Shown here: positions 48,121-59,037 of the stretch, piece after piece
Position numbering within the stretch: the first letter of the stretch is position 1
How the letters are laid out: each line of letters starts with the position of its first letter
Source of the DNA: Tahibacter amnicola
GTDB taxonomy: Bacteria; Pseudomonadota; Gammaproteobacteria; Xanthomonadales; Rhodanobacteraceae
NCBI RefSeq assembly: GCF_025398735.1
Contig: NZ_CP104694.1
Span: 4,551,001 to 4,615,000, forward strand
Direction: 5' to 3'
DNA: 64,000 nt
Translations under genes and position numbers: made by a program
Notes under the pieces: model-generated
What the model saw: the letters and a program-made list of their open reading frames with translations, nothing else
Databases searched by the model: none
What the model was told of the DNA's origin: nothing

Positions 48121-48155
48121 AAAAAAAGCGCCGGCGACCCGAAGGCCGCCGGCGC
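48121..48155 (-). terminator. Intrinsic terminator of rpsA
   Basis: On the minus strand the arms GCGCCGGCGGCC and GGTCGCCGGCGC (48155-48144 and 48139-48128, one G-U pair) form a 12-bp stem with loop TTCG, followed at once by seven T (48127-48121). It begins 12 bases after the rpsA stop. Confidence 0.92.
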
Positions 48156-48166
48156 CGGCGTGACAC

Positions 48167-49831
<1,665 letters not shown>

Positions 49832-49848
49832 GTTGGGTTCCAGAATGG

Positions 49849-49940
49849 AAAAAAGCCGTAGCGCGGTACCAGGATTCCCGGCCCCGCCCACTTCGGCTTG
49901 CCTGTTGGGGTGCAATCGCACCGTTGAATTCCCCGCTACG
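49849..49940 (-). promoter_or_regulatory. rpsA leader with long-range pairing and U6 tract
   Basis: In the minus-strand leader CGTAGCG (49940-49934) can pair with CGCTACG (49863-49857), and the second arm is followed closely by six T (49854-49849). S1 synthesis is autoregulated through its leader in enterobacteria. Whether this structure attenuates transcription or is coincidental is open. Confidence 0.3.
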
Positions 49941-49979
49941 CGGGACCTTTCCCTTTTACACAAAGCAAAACGGCGGCAC

Positions 49980-50666
49980 TCAGGCCGGATGGATCAGGCT
50001 CAGCACCTTGTCCACCACAGCGTTGACGGGCATGCCGGTCGAGTCGATCAGCACGGCATCGGGTGCCGGCTTCAGCGGTGCCACCGGACGCGCCGCATCG
50101 CGGGCGTCGCGCGCTTCGATCTCGCGTAAAAGGGACATAAGTGTAACGGCCAGTCCCTTGTCCTTCAACTGCTTATATCGGCGCCGGGCGCGCTCGTCGG
50201 CGCTGGCGGTCAGGAAGACCTTGGTCGCGGCATCCGGGAAGATCACCGTGCCCATGTCGCGGCCATCGGCGACCAGGCCGGGCGCGCGCCGGAAGCTGTG
50301 CTGCTTGTCCACCAGCGCCGCGCGCACCGAAGGAATCACCGCAATGGCGGACGCGACAGCACCGACGGTTTCGGTGCGCAATTCGTCGGTGGAGTCGTGG
50401 CTATTGACGTAAACCCTTGTTTCACCACCATCTTTTGGATCACGAAAGGTGATCTTGGTGGTTTCGGCGCAGCGCGTCATCGCGTCCGCGTCGGACAAAT
50501 CCAGACCCGCCATGCTGGCCGCGTAGCCGACCGCCCGGTAGATGGCACCCGAATCGAGCAGGTGCCAGCCCAGCCGCTCGGCGACCAGCCGGGCGATGGT
50601 GCCCTTTCCGGAGCCGGAAGGCCCGTCAATCGTCAATACGGGAACCGGCTTGTGGGATGGGCTCAT
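49980..50666 (-). CDS. cmk: Cytidylate kinase
   Basis: Phosphorylates CMP and dCMP. The 228-residue protein has the P-loop [19 protein letters not shown] and the family segments [14 protein letters not shown] and [15 protein letters not shown]. The ATG at 50666 is preferred over an in-frame TTG six codons earlier. It sits between aroA and rpsA, the conserved arrangement. Confidence 0.95.
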   Translation of the reverse strand: MSPSHKPVPVLTIDGPSGSGKGTIARLVAERLGWHLLDSGAIYRAVGYAASMAGLDLSDADAMTRCAETTKITFRDPKDGGETRVYVNSHDSTDELRTETVGAVASAIAVIPSVRAALVDKQHSFRRAPGLVADGRDMGTVIFPDAATKVFLTASADERARRRYKQLKDKGLAVTLMSLLREIEARDARDAARPVAPLKPAPDAVLIDSTGMPVNAVVDKVLSLIHPA

Positions 50667-50749
50667 GAGCACGCTTTGGGGCAATTAAACCGCCAGATCT
50701 TAGCAGGTTGCGGTCGAGTACCGCAGCGTCCGCCTGCAAAAAAGCGTGC

Positions 50750-52078
50750 TCAACCGGCAACGGCCGCGGCCTCGCCGACCCGCATGCCGCAACGGGCTGC
50801 CAGTTCCAGGAATCCCGGGAACGAGGTCGCCACGTTGGCGCAATCGGCAATCGTGACCGGGCCGCCCGCCACCAGGCCAGCGACTGCAAGGCTCATCGCG
50901 CAGCGGTGATCGCCGGCACTGTCGGCGGAACCGGCGTGAAGACGCCCGCCCTCGATGATCGCGCCATCGTCGGTCTCGGTGAGGGCGCACCCCAGGGCGC
51001 GCAGTCCCCGCGCCATGACGGCGATACGGTCAGATTCCTTCACCCGCAGCTCCGCCGCCCCGGTCACGCGCGTGGTGCCGCGGGCAGCGGCCGCCGCCAC
51101 GAACAGTGCCGGAAACTCGTCGATCATGTCGGGCACCAGCGCCACCGGCACGTCGATGCCCCGGAGCGGGCTGTAGCGTACGCGCAGGTCACCGACGGAT
51201 TCGCCCCCCAGCGTGCGCGGGTTTTCCACCGAAATGGACGCCCCCATCAACCGCAGGGCTTCCAGCAGGCCCGTGCGGCGTGGATTGAGACCGACATCGG
51301 TCAGCAGGACGTCCGAGCCCGGCACGATGCTGGCCGCCACCAGGAAGAACGCGGCAGACGAGAAGTCGGCCGGGACCACGACGTCAGTCGCCTGGAGCCG
51401 GTGCCCGCCCGAAAGGCGGGCATGCCCTTCGGAAAAGGTGATCGGCCATCCGAAGGCCGCCAGCATGCGCTCGGTGTAGTCGCGCGTAGGATGCGGCTCG
51501 ATCACCTGCGTTTCGCCGCTGGCGTACAGACCGGCCAGCAACACGGCGGATTTGACCTGCGCGCTGGCGACCGGCAAGGCGTATTCGATGCCCCTCAGGC
51601 GCTGCCCGCCGTGGATCCGCAGCGGCGGCAATCCGCCCTCTTCTGCCGAAATCCGAGCGCCCATGCGCGCCAGCGGTTCGATCACACGGCGCATCGGGCG
51701 CCGCGACAGGGATTCATCGCCCACCAGCCGGCTGTCAAACGACTGCGCGGACAACAGCCCGGCCAATAGCCGCATTCCCGTGCCGGCATTGCCGCAATCA
51801 ATGGCACTCGCGGGTGCGCTCAGTCCGTGAAGGCCGACGCCATGCACGATGCGCTCGCTATCCGACGGCCGGTCGATGCGCACACCCATCTGGGAGAACG
51901 CACGCGCCGTGGCACGCGTATCTTCGCCCTCGAGAAATCCACGGATGTGCGAAACCCCGTCAGCCAACGCGGCGAACATCACCGCGCGGTGCGAGATGGA
52001 CTTGTCGCCCGGAACGCGGATCGCGCCCTGCAGCGGGCCCGCCGGTTCGCTAGTCCAGGTCAGCGATGAACCGCTCAT
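50750..52078 (-). CDS. aroA: 3-phosphoshikimate 1-carboxyvinyltransferase (EPSP synthase)
   Basis: Joins shikimate-3-phosphate and PEP in the pathway to chorismate, which also feeds the siderophore genes. The 442 residues show PGDKSISHRAVMFAAL, the GNAGTGMRLLAGLL loop and LRVKESDRIAVMARGLRALG. In Pseudomonas the gene is fused to tyrA; here it is a single-domain protein. It overlaps hisC by four bases. Confidence 0.95.
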   Translation of the reverse strand: MSGSSLTWTSEPAGPLQGAIRVPGDKSISHRAVMFAALADGVSHIRGFLEGEDTRATARAFSQMGVRIDRPSDSERIVHGVGLHGLSAPASAIDCGNAGTGMRLLAGLLSAQSFDSRLVGDESLSRRPMRRVIEPLARMGARISAEEGGLPPLRIHGGQRLRGIEYALPVASAQVKSAVLLAGLYASGETQVIEPHPTRDYTERMLAAFGWPITFSEGHARLSGGHRLQATDVVVPADFSSAAFFLVAASIVPGSDVLLTDVGLNPRRTGLLEALRLMGASISVENPRTLGGESVGDLRVRYSPLRGIDVPVALVPDMIDEFPALFVAAAAARGTTRVTGAAELRVKESDRIAVMARGLRALGCALTETDDGAIIEGGRLHAGSADSAGDHRCAMSLAVAGLVAGGPVTIADCANVATSFPGFLELAARCGMRVGEAAAVAG

Positions 52079-53211
52079 GGCAACGCCTCCAGCAGCCGCT
52101 CGTTCTCCGACCGGACCCCCACGGTGACACGAAGACAGGTCGGCAGACCGTAGCCCGCCATCGGGCGGACCACCACAGCGTGCTTGAACAGTTCGGCTTC
52201 CACGGCGGTCGCGTCGCGCTTGAAATCCACCAGCAGGAAATTGGTCTGCGACGGAAACACCGTCAGCCCGCGGCCGCGCAATTGCGCGGCCAGCCATTCG
52301 CGTTCCGTCGCGGTGTGTTCACGGATCTGGCGTGCGTGCGCCTCGTCGGCGAGCGCCGCCTCGGCGCCGACCAGGGCCAGGTGATTGACGTTGAACGACT
52401 CGCGCAGCCGTTCAAACACCGCCGCCACTTCGACCGAACTGACAGCGTAGCCCACGCGCAACCCGGCCAGCGCATAGGCCTTGGAAAACGTCCGCGTGAC
52501 GATGAGATTCGGGTACCGCCCCAGCAGTCGCAAGGCACTGCTGACGCCTTCCACGCCGACATACTCGGCGTAGGCTTCGTCCATCACCACCAGCACGTGC
52601 GCCGGAATGCGCGCCATGAAGGCGTCCAGCGCCGCGTCATTGAACCAGGTTCCAGTCGGATTGTTCGGATTGGCGAGGTAAACGATCCGCGTATCGGCAC
52701 GCACCGCCGCTGCCAACGCGTCCAGATCATGGCCGAGCGGTGCCGTCGGATGGTCGGCCGGCAGCGCCGGCACGCGGACCGGTTGCGCGGCAGCCGCCGC
52801 GGTCGCAATCGCGAACACGGCGAAACCATACTGGGAGAACACCACGGACGTGGCCGGATCGGCGAAACACTGGGCGATGAGCATCAGCAGCTCGTGCGAG
52901 CCGTTGCCCAGGGTCAGCTGCTCCGGCCGCACGCCGAGCTTCTGCGCGAGCGCGGCCTTCAGCGAGCCGCCCTTGGGATCGGGATAACGGAACACATCGG
53001 GCAAGGCCTGGCGGATCGCCTCGGCGACACGCGGACTCGCGCCGAGCGAGGTTTCGTTTGATCCCAGCTCGACCAGCCGCTCGCCGTAGGAGATCCGCAA
53101 GGCGGGCAGGTCGTGGCCCGGATCATAGGCGCGCAGGTTCTGCGTTGCCGGATTGGCCAGTTTCACCGCATCGATTCGGACAGGACCGGAATTCATCGCA
53201 TCAGCACTCAT
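52075..53211 (-). CDS. hisC: Histidinol-phosphate/aromatic aminotransferase
   Basis: A fold-type I PLP aminotransferase of 378 residues. ELGSNETSLGASPRV, YLANPNNPTGTWF and the PLP-lysine motif TRTFSKAYALAGLRVGYA are HisC hallmarks. Its place between pheA and aroA suggests the HisC2 role, transamination of phenylpyruvate and/or hydroxyphenylpyruvate, more than histidine synthesis. The ATG at 53211 overlaps the pheA stop (ATGA); an ATG at 53196 is an alternative. Confidence 0.92.
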   Translation of the reverse strand: MSADAMNSGPVRIDAVKLANPATQNLRAYDPGHDLPALRISYGERLVELGSNETSLGASPRVAEAIRQALPDVFRYPDPKGGSLKAALAQKLGVRPEQLTLGNGSHELLMLIAQCFADPATSVVFSQYGFAVFAIATAAAAAQPVRVPALPADHPTAPLGHDLDALAAAVRADTRIVYLANPNNPTGTWFNDAALDAFMARIPAHVLVVMDEAYAEYVGVEGVSSALRLLGRYPNLIVTRTFSKAYALAGLRVGYAVSSVEVAAVFERLRESFNVNHLALVGAEAALADEAHARQIREHTATEREWLAAQLRGRGLTVFPSQTNFLLVDFKRDATAVEAELFKHAVVVRPMAGYGLPTCLRVTVGVRSENERLLEALP

Positions 53212-54314
53212 TGCAGGGCCACCGGGTAGGAACCCAACACCTTCACCTGCGCCGCATGTTTGCCCGCCAGTTCCACGGCGCGCACCATGCGTTCGTCCTC
53301 GATATGCCCTTCCACTTCGACAAAAAACACATATTCCCATTTACCGGTGCGGGCCGGACGCGACTCGATCTTGGTCATCGAAAGACCCTGCGCCGCAAAC
53401 GGGGTCAGGAGTTCATACAGCGCACCGGGCTTGTCCTTGACCGACATCAGCAGGGACGTCTTGTCGTGCCCCGACGGCGGAAACACCTCGCGGCCGATCA
53501 CGAAAAAGCGGGTGGTGTTGTCGGGACGGTCTTCAATCTGGTGCGCCAGTACTTTCAGGCCGTAGATGTGCGCGGCCGTCTCACCGGCGATCGCCGCCGC
53601 GTCGTCGGCGTTGCGCGCACGTCGCGCGGCTTCGGCGTTGCTGGAAACGGCGATGCGCTCGGCCTTGGGCAGGTTGGCGCGCAACCAGGCCTTGCACTGC
53701 CCCAGCGACTGCGGATGCGAATACACGCGTTCGATCTGGTCGAGGTTGGCGCTGCGCGTGAGCAGGTGCTGGTGCACGCGCAGCTCGATTTCGCCGCAGA
53801 TCTTCAACGGCGAGGTGACGAACTGATCCAGCGAGGAGTGGACGGTGCCCTCGCTCGAATTCTCGATCGGCACGACGCCGAAATCCGCGTTCCCCGCCGC
53901 CACTTCCTGGAACACTTCGTCGATCGTCGCCAGCGGCAGGCCTTTGATCGAGTGCCCGAAATGCTTGAGCACCGCCTGCTGGCTGAAGGTACCCTCCGGG
54001 CCGAGGAAGCCGATCTTGAGCGGCTCCTGCTGGGCCAGGCAGGCGGACATGATCTCGCGGAACAAGCGCACCATCTCTTCGTTGGAGAGCGGACCGCCGG
54101 CGTTGCGATCGATCACCATCCGCAGCACCTGGGCTTCGCGCTCGGGCCGGTAGTAGTCGACCGCCGCCTTGAGCGGCCCCTTGGCCTTGCCCACCTGCTG
54201 TGCCCAGCGTGCACGCTCGGCGATCAGGCGCTGGATATCGCGGTCGATGGCATCGATGCGCTCGCGCGTCTCGGCCAGATTGAGAGGGGCTTTTTCGTCT
54301 TCGGGCGCGCTCAT
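53208..54314 (-). CDS. pheA: Bifunctional chorismate mutase / prephenate dehydratase
   Basis: Makes phenylpyruvate from chorismate. The 368 residues hold an AroQ chorismate mutase (~10-95, ETRERIDAIDRDIQRLIAER), a prephenate dehydratase (~98-280, GFLGPEGTFSQQA, VVPIENSSEGTVHSS and the TRFFVIG signature) and a C-terminal ACT domain (SLLMSVKDKPGALYELL, ESRPARTGKWEYVFF) for phenylalanine feedback. It starts the pheA-hisC-aroA-cmk run; serC, often upstream in other gammaproteobacteria, is not in the window. Confidence 0.95.
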   Translation of the reverse strand: MSAPEDEKAPLNLAETRERIDAIDRDIQRLIAERARWAQQVGKAKGPLKAAVDYYRPEREAQVLRMVIDRNAGGPLSNEEMVRLFREIMSACLAQQEPLKIGFLGPEGTFSQQAVLKHFGHSIKGLPLATIDEVFQEVAAGNADFGVVPIENSSEGTVHSSLDQFVTSPLKICGEIELRVHQHLLTRSANLDQIERVYSHPQSLGQCKAWLRANLPKAERIAVSSNAEAARRARNADDAAAIAGETAAHIYGLKVLAHQIEDRPDNTTRFFVIGREVFPPSGHDKTSLLMSVKDKPGALYELLTPFAAQGLSMTKIESRPARTGKWEYVFFVEVEGHIEDERMVRAVELAGKHAAQVKVLGSYPVALQ

Positions 54315-54434
54315 GGAACTCTCTGTGTGCGTGGGTCCGATGCCATCAACCGATCACCGGACCACCTCTGAACCCTGTGTTATACGCCAGGAAGCCAGTC
54401 GCGCAGTTATGCCATTGCGCGATATTGCGAAGGC

Positions 54435-55835
54435 TTACGCCGGCGGCGTCGAATCGAACAACTTGCCCGGATTGAACACTCCCGCCGGATCGAGCACACC
54501 GCGGATGCCACGCATCAGGGCGATGTCGGCGGCACTGCGCACGGTGTCCAGGTAGGGCTTCTTGACCAGGCCGATGCCGTGTTCGGCGGAGATGCTCCCG
54601 CCGTGCTTCTCCAGCACCTCGCACAGCAGCTTGGTCACGCGCTCGCACTCGCTGATGAACTGCGCGTCCGGCATGCCCTCGGGCCGTAGCACGTTGATGT
54701 GCAGGTTGCCGTCGCCGATGTGGCCGAACCACACGCAGTCAAAGTGGGGATATTCCCGCGCGAGCAGTTCCTGCATGTCGTGCAGGAAGGCCGGCACCGC
54801 ACTGATGCGGACCGAGATGTCATTCTTGTAGGGCCGGTGCGGCGCAAGGCTCTCGGTAATGCCTTCGCGCAACCGCCACAGGGCACGCGCCTGTGCCTCA
54901 CTCTGGCTGATCACGCCGTCGGTGACCCAGCCGTTTTCCAGGCAGCGCTCGAAGACCGCCAGCGCGGCGTCCTGCTGGGCCTGCGAGCCCGCATCAAATT
55001 CCGTGATGACATAAAAAGGCGAATCGCTTTCGAAAGGCCGCTGCGCGCCATGACGGGTCACGTGATGCAGCGCGCGGTCGGTGAAGAACTCGAATGCGCT
55101 CACGGTGAGCTGTGCACGGCACGTGGCGAACACCTGCATCAGCGCGTCCATTGCGGGCACCGCGAACACCATCACGTTGGAGTCCGGCGGCGGGTCGGTC
55201 AGAAGCAGCGTCGCTTCGACGATCAGTCCCAGCGTGCCCTCCGAACCGATCATCAGGTGCCGCAGGTCGTAGCCGCTGGCGTTCTTCACCAGCGCACGGT
55301 TCAGGTCCAGCAGCTCGCCGGTGCCGGTCACGACCTTGAGCCCCGCCACCCACTGGCGGGTATTGCCGTAGCGGATCACACGGATACCGCCCGCATTCGT
55401 CGCGATGTTGCCACCGATCTGGCACGAGCCGCGCGCCGCGAAATCAACGGGATAGATCAAGCCGTGCTCGCGCGCGGCGTCCTGCACCGCCTGCAGGGTG
55501 ATGCCGGGCTGCACGGTCAGCGTGCGGTCCACGGGGTTGAACGCGATCACCTGTTTCATGCGGTCGAAACTGACCACCAGTTCGCCGGCCGCCGCCACCG
55601 CTCCGCCCGACAGTCCGGTGCGTCCACCGGACGGCACGATGGCAACGCCGCTTTCTGCAGCCCAGCGCACCAGTGCCCGCACTTCTTCGACGGACCCGGG
55701 CCAGGCAATCGCCAGAGGTTCCGGTGTCCAGCGACGGGTCCAGTCGCGGCCGAAGTGTTCCCGGTCTCCCGGTTCGGTAGAAAGCTTTAAATCGGGCAGG
55801 CGATGCTTCAGTGCGGCAAGCAGGGACGCGTTCAT
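54435..55835 (-). CDS. FAD-binding oxidoreductase, probable D-2-hydroxyglutarate dehydrogenase
   Basis: The 466-residue protein has the PCMH-type FAD domain (IVPSGGRTGLSGGAVA, RGSCQIGGNIATNAGG) and the C-terminal GlcD-like cap with metal ligands in WFGHIGDGNLHINV and SAEHGIG. D-lactate or glycolate oxidase activity is possible, but the position divergent from serA favours D-2-hydroxyglutarate dehydrogenase. In Pseudomonas stutzeri such an enzyme is known to recycle the 2-hydroxyglutarate made by SerA and drive serine synthesis. GGAG lies six bases before the ATG. Confidence 0.87.
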   Translation of the reverse strand: MNASLLAALKHRLPDLKLSTEPGDREHFGRDWTRRWTPEPLAIAWPGSVEEVRALVRWAAESGVAIVPSGGRTGLSGGAVAAAGELVVSFDRMKQVIAFNPVDRTLTVQPGITLQAVQDAAREHGLIYPVDFAARGSCQIGGNIATNAGGIRVIRYGNTRQWVAGLKVVTGTGELLDLNRALVKNASGYDLRHLMIGSEGTLGLIVEATLLLTDPPPDSNVMVFAVPAMDALMQVFATCRAQLTVSAFEFFTDRALHHVTRHGAQRPFESDSPFYVITEFDAGSQAQQDAALAVFERCLENGWVTDGVISQSEAQARALWRLREGITESLAPHRPYKNDISVRISAVPAFLHDMQELLAREYPHFDCVWFGHIGDGNLHINVLRPEGMPDAQFISECERVTKLLCEVLEKHGGSISAEHGIGLVKKPYLDTVRSAADIALMRGIRGVLDPAGVFNPGKLFDSTPPA

Positions 55836-56055
55836 GAAGGCTCCAGCGGCAAGACCTCCGGAGGGTGCCAGCGGCGCCGGGACTCGTCCAGTGTTGCATT
55901 GCGGCAAACGGCCGTGAATCTGGCATAGTGCGGGGCCTGTGTCCGAACCTGATGCCGGCGTCGGTGTTGGTCTGTCCCACTTGATGCGGGGGCTCCACGG
56001 AAGCCGCGCCGTCTCAGAAGCACCCTAATTTTTTCGATCACGATGGGCCAAGGCA

Positions 56056-57291
56056 GTGAAAAGAACCTCGTTTCCCAAGCAGGACATCCGCGTGTTGTTG
56101 CTCGAAGGCGTCAGCCGCAGTGCGGTCGAGACGTTCCAGAACGCGGGATATTCCCAGATCGAATTTCACGAGAAGTCGCTTCCCGAAGACGAACTCAAGC
56201 GCCGTATCGCTGAGGCCCACCTGATCGGCATCCGCTCGCGCACCCAGCTGACGGCAGACGTGCTCGAACAGGCCAAGCGCCTGATCGCCATCGGCTGCTT
56301 CTGCATCGGTACCAATCAGGTCGACCTGGCCAGTGCGGCCGGCCACGGCATTCCCGTCTTCAATGCCCCCTACTCCAACACCCGCAGCGTGGCGGAACTG
56401 GTGATCGCCGAAGCGATCCTCCTGATGCGCCGCATCCCGGAGAAAAATGCCCAGTGCCATCGCGGCGGCTGGTCGAAGTCCGCACTGGGCAGCTATGAAG
56501 TGCGCGACAAGGTGCTGGGTATCGTGGGCTACGGCCATATCGGCACGCAGGTGGGCCTGCTCGCCGAGGCACTCGGCATGCGCGTCATCTACCACGATGT
56601 CGAGACCAAGCTGGCCCTGGGCAACGCGCGTCCGTCCGCCAGCCTCAACGAGCTGCTGGAGCGCGCGGACATCGTCACCCTGCACGTGCCCGAAACCACG
56701 CAGACGAAATGGATGATCGGCGCCGAGCAGATCGCTCGCATGCGTGCCGGCAGCATTCTGATCAACGCTTCGCGCGGCACCGTTGTGGATATCGACGCCC
56801 TTGCGGCCGCGCTGCGTAGCGGGCACATCGCCGGTGCCGCCGTCGACGTGTTCCCGGTGGAACCCAAGGGCAATGACGACGCGTTCACTTCGCCACTGGT
56901 GGGAATGGACAACGTCATCCTCACGCCGCACGTCGGCGGCAGCACGCTCGAGGCGCAGGACAACATCGGCATCGAAGTCGCCTCGAAGCTGGTGCGCTAC
57001 AGCGACAACGGCTCGACGCTATCGGCCGTCAACTTTCCTGAGGCATCGCTGCCCGAACATTCGCAGAGCCGCCGCCTGCTGCACATCCACCGCAACGTGC
57101 CCGGCGTGCTGTCGCGCATCAACGACTTGTTCTCGCGCGAGAACGTCAACATCGACGGCCAGTACCTTCAGACCAATCCCACTATCGGCTACGTGGTCAT
57201 CGACGTGTCGATGCCCGAGGAACGCGCCGCCGAACTCAAGGATGCGCTGGCCACGATTCCCGGAACACTGCGGGCCCGCGTGCTGTATTGA
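56056..57291 (+). CDS. serA: D-3-phosphoglycerate dehydrogenase
   Basis: The first step of serine synthesis. The 411-residue product is close to E. coli SerA throughout: KRLIAIGCFCIGTNQVDL, the cofactor loop GYGHIGTQVGLLAEALGM, INASRGTVVDIDAL, and a C-terminal ACT domain (HRNVPGVLSRINDLFSRENV) for serine feedback. The start is a GTG with AAGG nearby. A possible extended -10 (GGCATAGT, 55922-55929) lies in the 220-base divergent space. The stop overlaps a TTG opening a truncated frame. Confidence 0.96.
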   Translation: MKRTSFPKQDIRVLLLEGVSRSAVETFQNAGYSQIEFHEKSLPEDELKRRIAEAHLIGIRSRTQLTADVLEQAKRLIAIGCFCIGTNQVDLASAAGHGIPVFNAPYSNTRSVAELVIAEAILLMRRIPEKNAQCHRGGWSKSALGSYEVRDKVLGIVGYGHIGTQVGLLAEALGMRVIYHDVETKLALGNARPSASLNELLERADIVTLHVPETTQTKWMIGAEQIARMRAGSILINASRGTVVDIDALAAALRSGHIAGAAVDVFPVEPKGNDDAFTSPLVGMDNVILTPHVGGSTLEAQDNIGIEVASKLVRYSDNGSTLSAVNFPEASLPEHSQSRRLLHIHRNVPGVLSRINDLFSRENVNIDGQYLQTNPTIGYVVIDVSMPEERAAELKDALATIPGTLRARVLY

Positions 57292-57434
57292 ACATCCGTC
57301 GCGCAGGCGGCGCGCTGGCGCTCGGCGGCTCGGTGACATTCACCGTCCTCGTCAGCGCGTTGCACCTGCTGCAGCCGGAATATGACGCCCGCTACCAGCT
57401 CATGAGCGGGCTGGCGCTGGGGCGGGATGGCTAG
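57288..57434 (+). pseudogene. Truncated DUF998-like membrane protein remnant after serA
   Basis: A TTG overlapping the serA stop (TTGA) opens a 48-codon frame: one hydrophobic span (ALALGGSVTFTVLVSALHLL) then QPEYDARYQLMSGLALG and a TAG at 57432-57434. This matches the first span and following conserved segment of DUF998 proteins, which normally go on for five more spans and about 200 residues. The frame runs into the 3' end of the convergent yegD-like gene, so the rest is missing. It is probably a decayed gene left by a deletion; a functional small membrane peptide is less likely. Confidence 0.6.
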
Positions 57435-58876
57435 GCCATCGCCGCGGCGGCAGCCAGCCCGGACACCACACCCAGCGACGCGTCACCGATCACCAGCGGT
57501 ACTGCCGGAAACATCGCCGAAATCGTCGACTGGATGGCCGGCGACCGGGACGATCCGCCGGTGAGGAAGATCGAGTCCGGCGTCTCGCCTATAGCCAGCC
57601 GGGCGCGATCGAGCACGGCACGCAGGCGGTCCAGGAAGCCGCCGTAGGCCGCATCGTGATGGGCCCGATCGAGGTCCGCCGTGAGCCCGTCTTCGATGAA
57701 ATCCAGGTCGACCCGGCCGAGGCGTTCGGCGCCCAGATGAATCTTCATCCGCTCCGCTTCGCGATTGAGCTGCGAGGTCGCACCCAGCCGCTGCAGCGCC
57801 ATCAGCCGGTGACGGAATGGCGCCGGTGTATTGCGATAGTTGTGACTGCGGAATTCCCGCTGCAGCGGCGGGCTCTGCACGCTGGCGGCCTCACGGAAAT
57901 GGTGCACCGGGATACCCGGCTCGCCGCGACCGAACAAGGGCATGAACGCGTTGAGGCTCATCTCGATATCGATGTCCGTACCGCCCTTGGGCAGGCCCCA
58001 GCTACCGAATATGCGCGGAGAGGCGGCGGGCCCGCCTACTTCGGCGTAGGCGATATCCGTCGTACCGCCGCCGACATCGACGATCAGGCTGCGCTCGGGA
58101 GTGGCGCGCTGGGTGTGGTAGTGCATGGCGGCCGCTGCCGGCTCTTCGAGGAACGACACCTGCTCGAATCCCGCCGCCTGCGCCGCTTCAGTGAGCATGG
58201 ACAGCGCCTGCGTCGTGCCTTCCGGCCCCATCGCGCTCTTGAACTCCACGGGACGTCCGAGGATGGCCGCACGCACCGGCACGCCCAGCTGCCGGGTGGC
58301 ACTGAGGCGGATATGCTCCAGCACATGTGTTGCAATGTGCAGGATGATCTTTTTTGCACCGGGCAGCAGGTTATAGCCGAGCATGGACTTGGGCGATTCC
58401 ACCAGATGCCCGAAACCGTCCGAGATGTAGGCATCGATGGCATCGTCGCCGAAGATGGCGTCGTTGACCTTCACTGACGCGCTGCGGGAATCACGCACGG
58501 AGCGCTCCATCCAGCTGTGGCGCACGGCACGCAGGGCGGCGGCCCGCAGATCCGATTCGGTCCGCTCCGCCGGTTCGGAGATGAGCGCCATGGCCTGGAC
58601 GCGCCGCTCTGCCGGCAGGGCTTGCGCTTCCGACAACCGTTGTTGCCAGTTGTCGAGCGCACGACGCTGCGCCGCCCGCGCCGAACGGATATGCGATTCG
58701 ACCTCAGCTTCCAGCGCATCGGTCAGTACGAAGTCGTCGGGATTGGGTACGGCAGCCGGAAAGAACACGGCCGTGCGGAATTGCGCATGGTCGCCGAAAC
58801 GCACCCCGTGCAGCTTGCCGTCGATGCACGCCGCGGCGGCCGAATAGCTGGTTCCAAAATCGATTCCAATCTGCAT
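57431..58876 (-). CDS. yegD: Hsp70-family protein, YegD-like
   Basis: The 481-residue protein is an actin/Hsp70-fold ATPase. It has MQIGIDFGTSYSAAAACIDG (phosphate 1), EEPAAAAMHY, SLIVDVGGGTTDIAYAEVGG (phosphate 2) and FLTGGSSRSPAIQSTI (adenosine). The substrate-binding domain of DnaK is missing, as in E. coli YegD, whose role is unknown. Its end overlaps the DUF998 remnant by four bases, suggesting that a deletion joined them. Confidence 0.88.
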   Translation of the reverse strand: MQIGIDFGTSYSAAAACIDGKLHGVRFGDHAQFRTAVFFPAAVPNPDDFVLTDALEAEVESHIRSARAAQRRALDNWQQRLSEAQALPAERRVQAMALISEPAERTESDLRAAALRAVRHSWMERSVRDSRSASVKVNDAIFGDDAIDAYISDGFGHLVESPKSMLGYNLLPGAKKIILHIATHVLEHIRLSATRQLGVPVRAAILGRPVEFKSAMGPEGTTQALSMLTEAAQAAGFEQVSFLEEPAAAAMHYHTQRATPERSLIVDVGGGTTDIAYAEVGGPAASPRIFGSWGLPKGGTDIDIEMSLNAFMPLFGRGEPGIPVHHFREAASVQSPPLQREFRSHNYRNTPAPFRHRLMALQRLGATSQLNREAERMKIHLGAERLGRVDLDFIEDGLTADLDRAHHDAAYGGFLDRLRAVLDRARLAIGETPDSIFLTGGSSRSPAIQSTISAMFPAVPLVIGDASLGVVSGLAAAAAMA

Positions 58877-59015
58877 GACACGGGCTCGGACATTCGCGGG
58901 GCGCGCGAGTGTAGTGGCTGGACCGCCGGCTGTCGCGCCGCCAATCCGGCAATCCCGCGCCGCCCGTCGTTCGGCCCCTGACGGGCAAAGCGTGACTTCC
59001 GGAATATTTAATCGC

Positions 59016-59024
59016 TTATATAAT
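59016..59024 (+). promoter_or_regulatory. Probable original -10 box of marR, now cut off by the IS
   Basis: TATAAT at 59019-59024 is a perfect -10 inside the palindrome TTATATAA (59016-59023), in an AT-rich stretch unlike its surroundings. If the insertion is removed, it lies 19 bases before the marR ATG. With the element in place it is about 1.2 kb away. The palindrome could also be part of a MarR operator. No good -35 was found. Confidence 0.45.
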
Positions 59025-59037
59025 CACTGATACGCTA

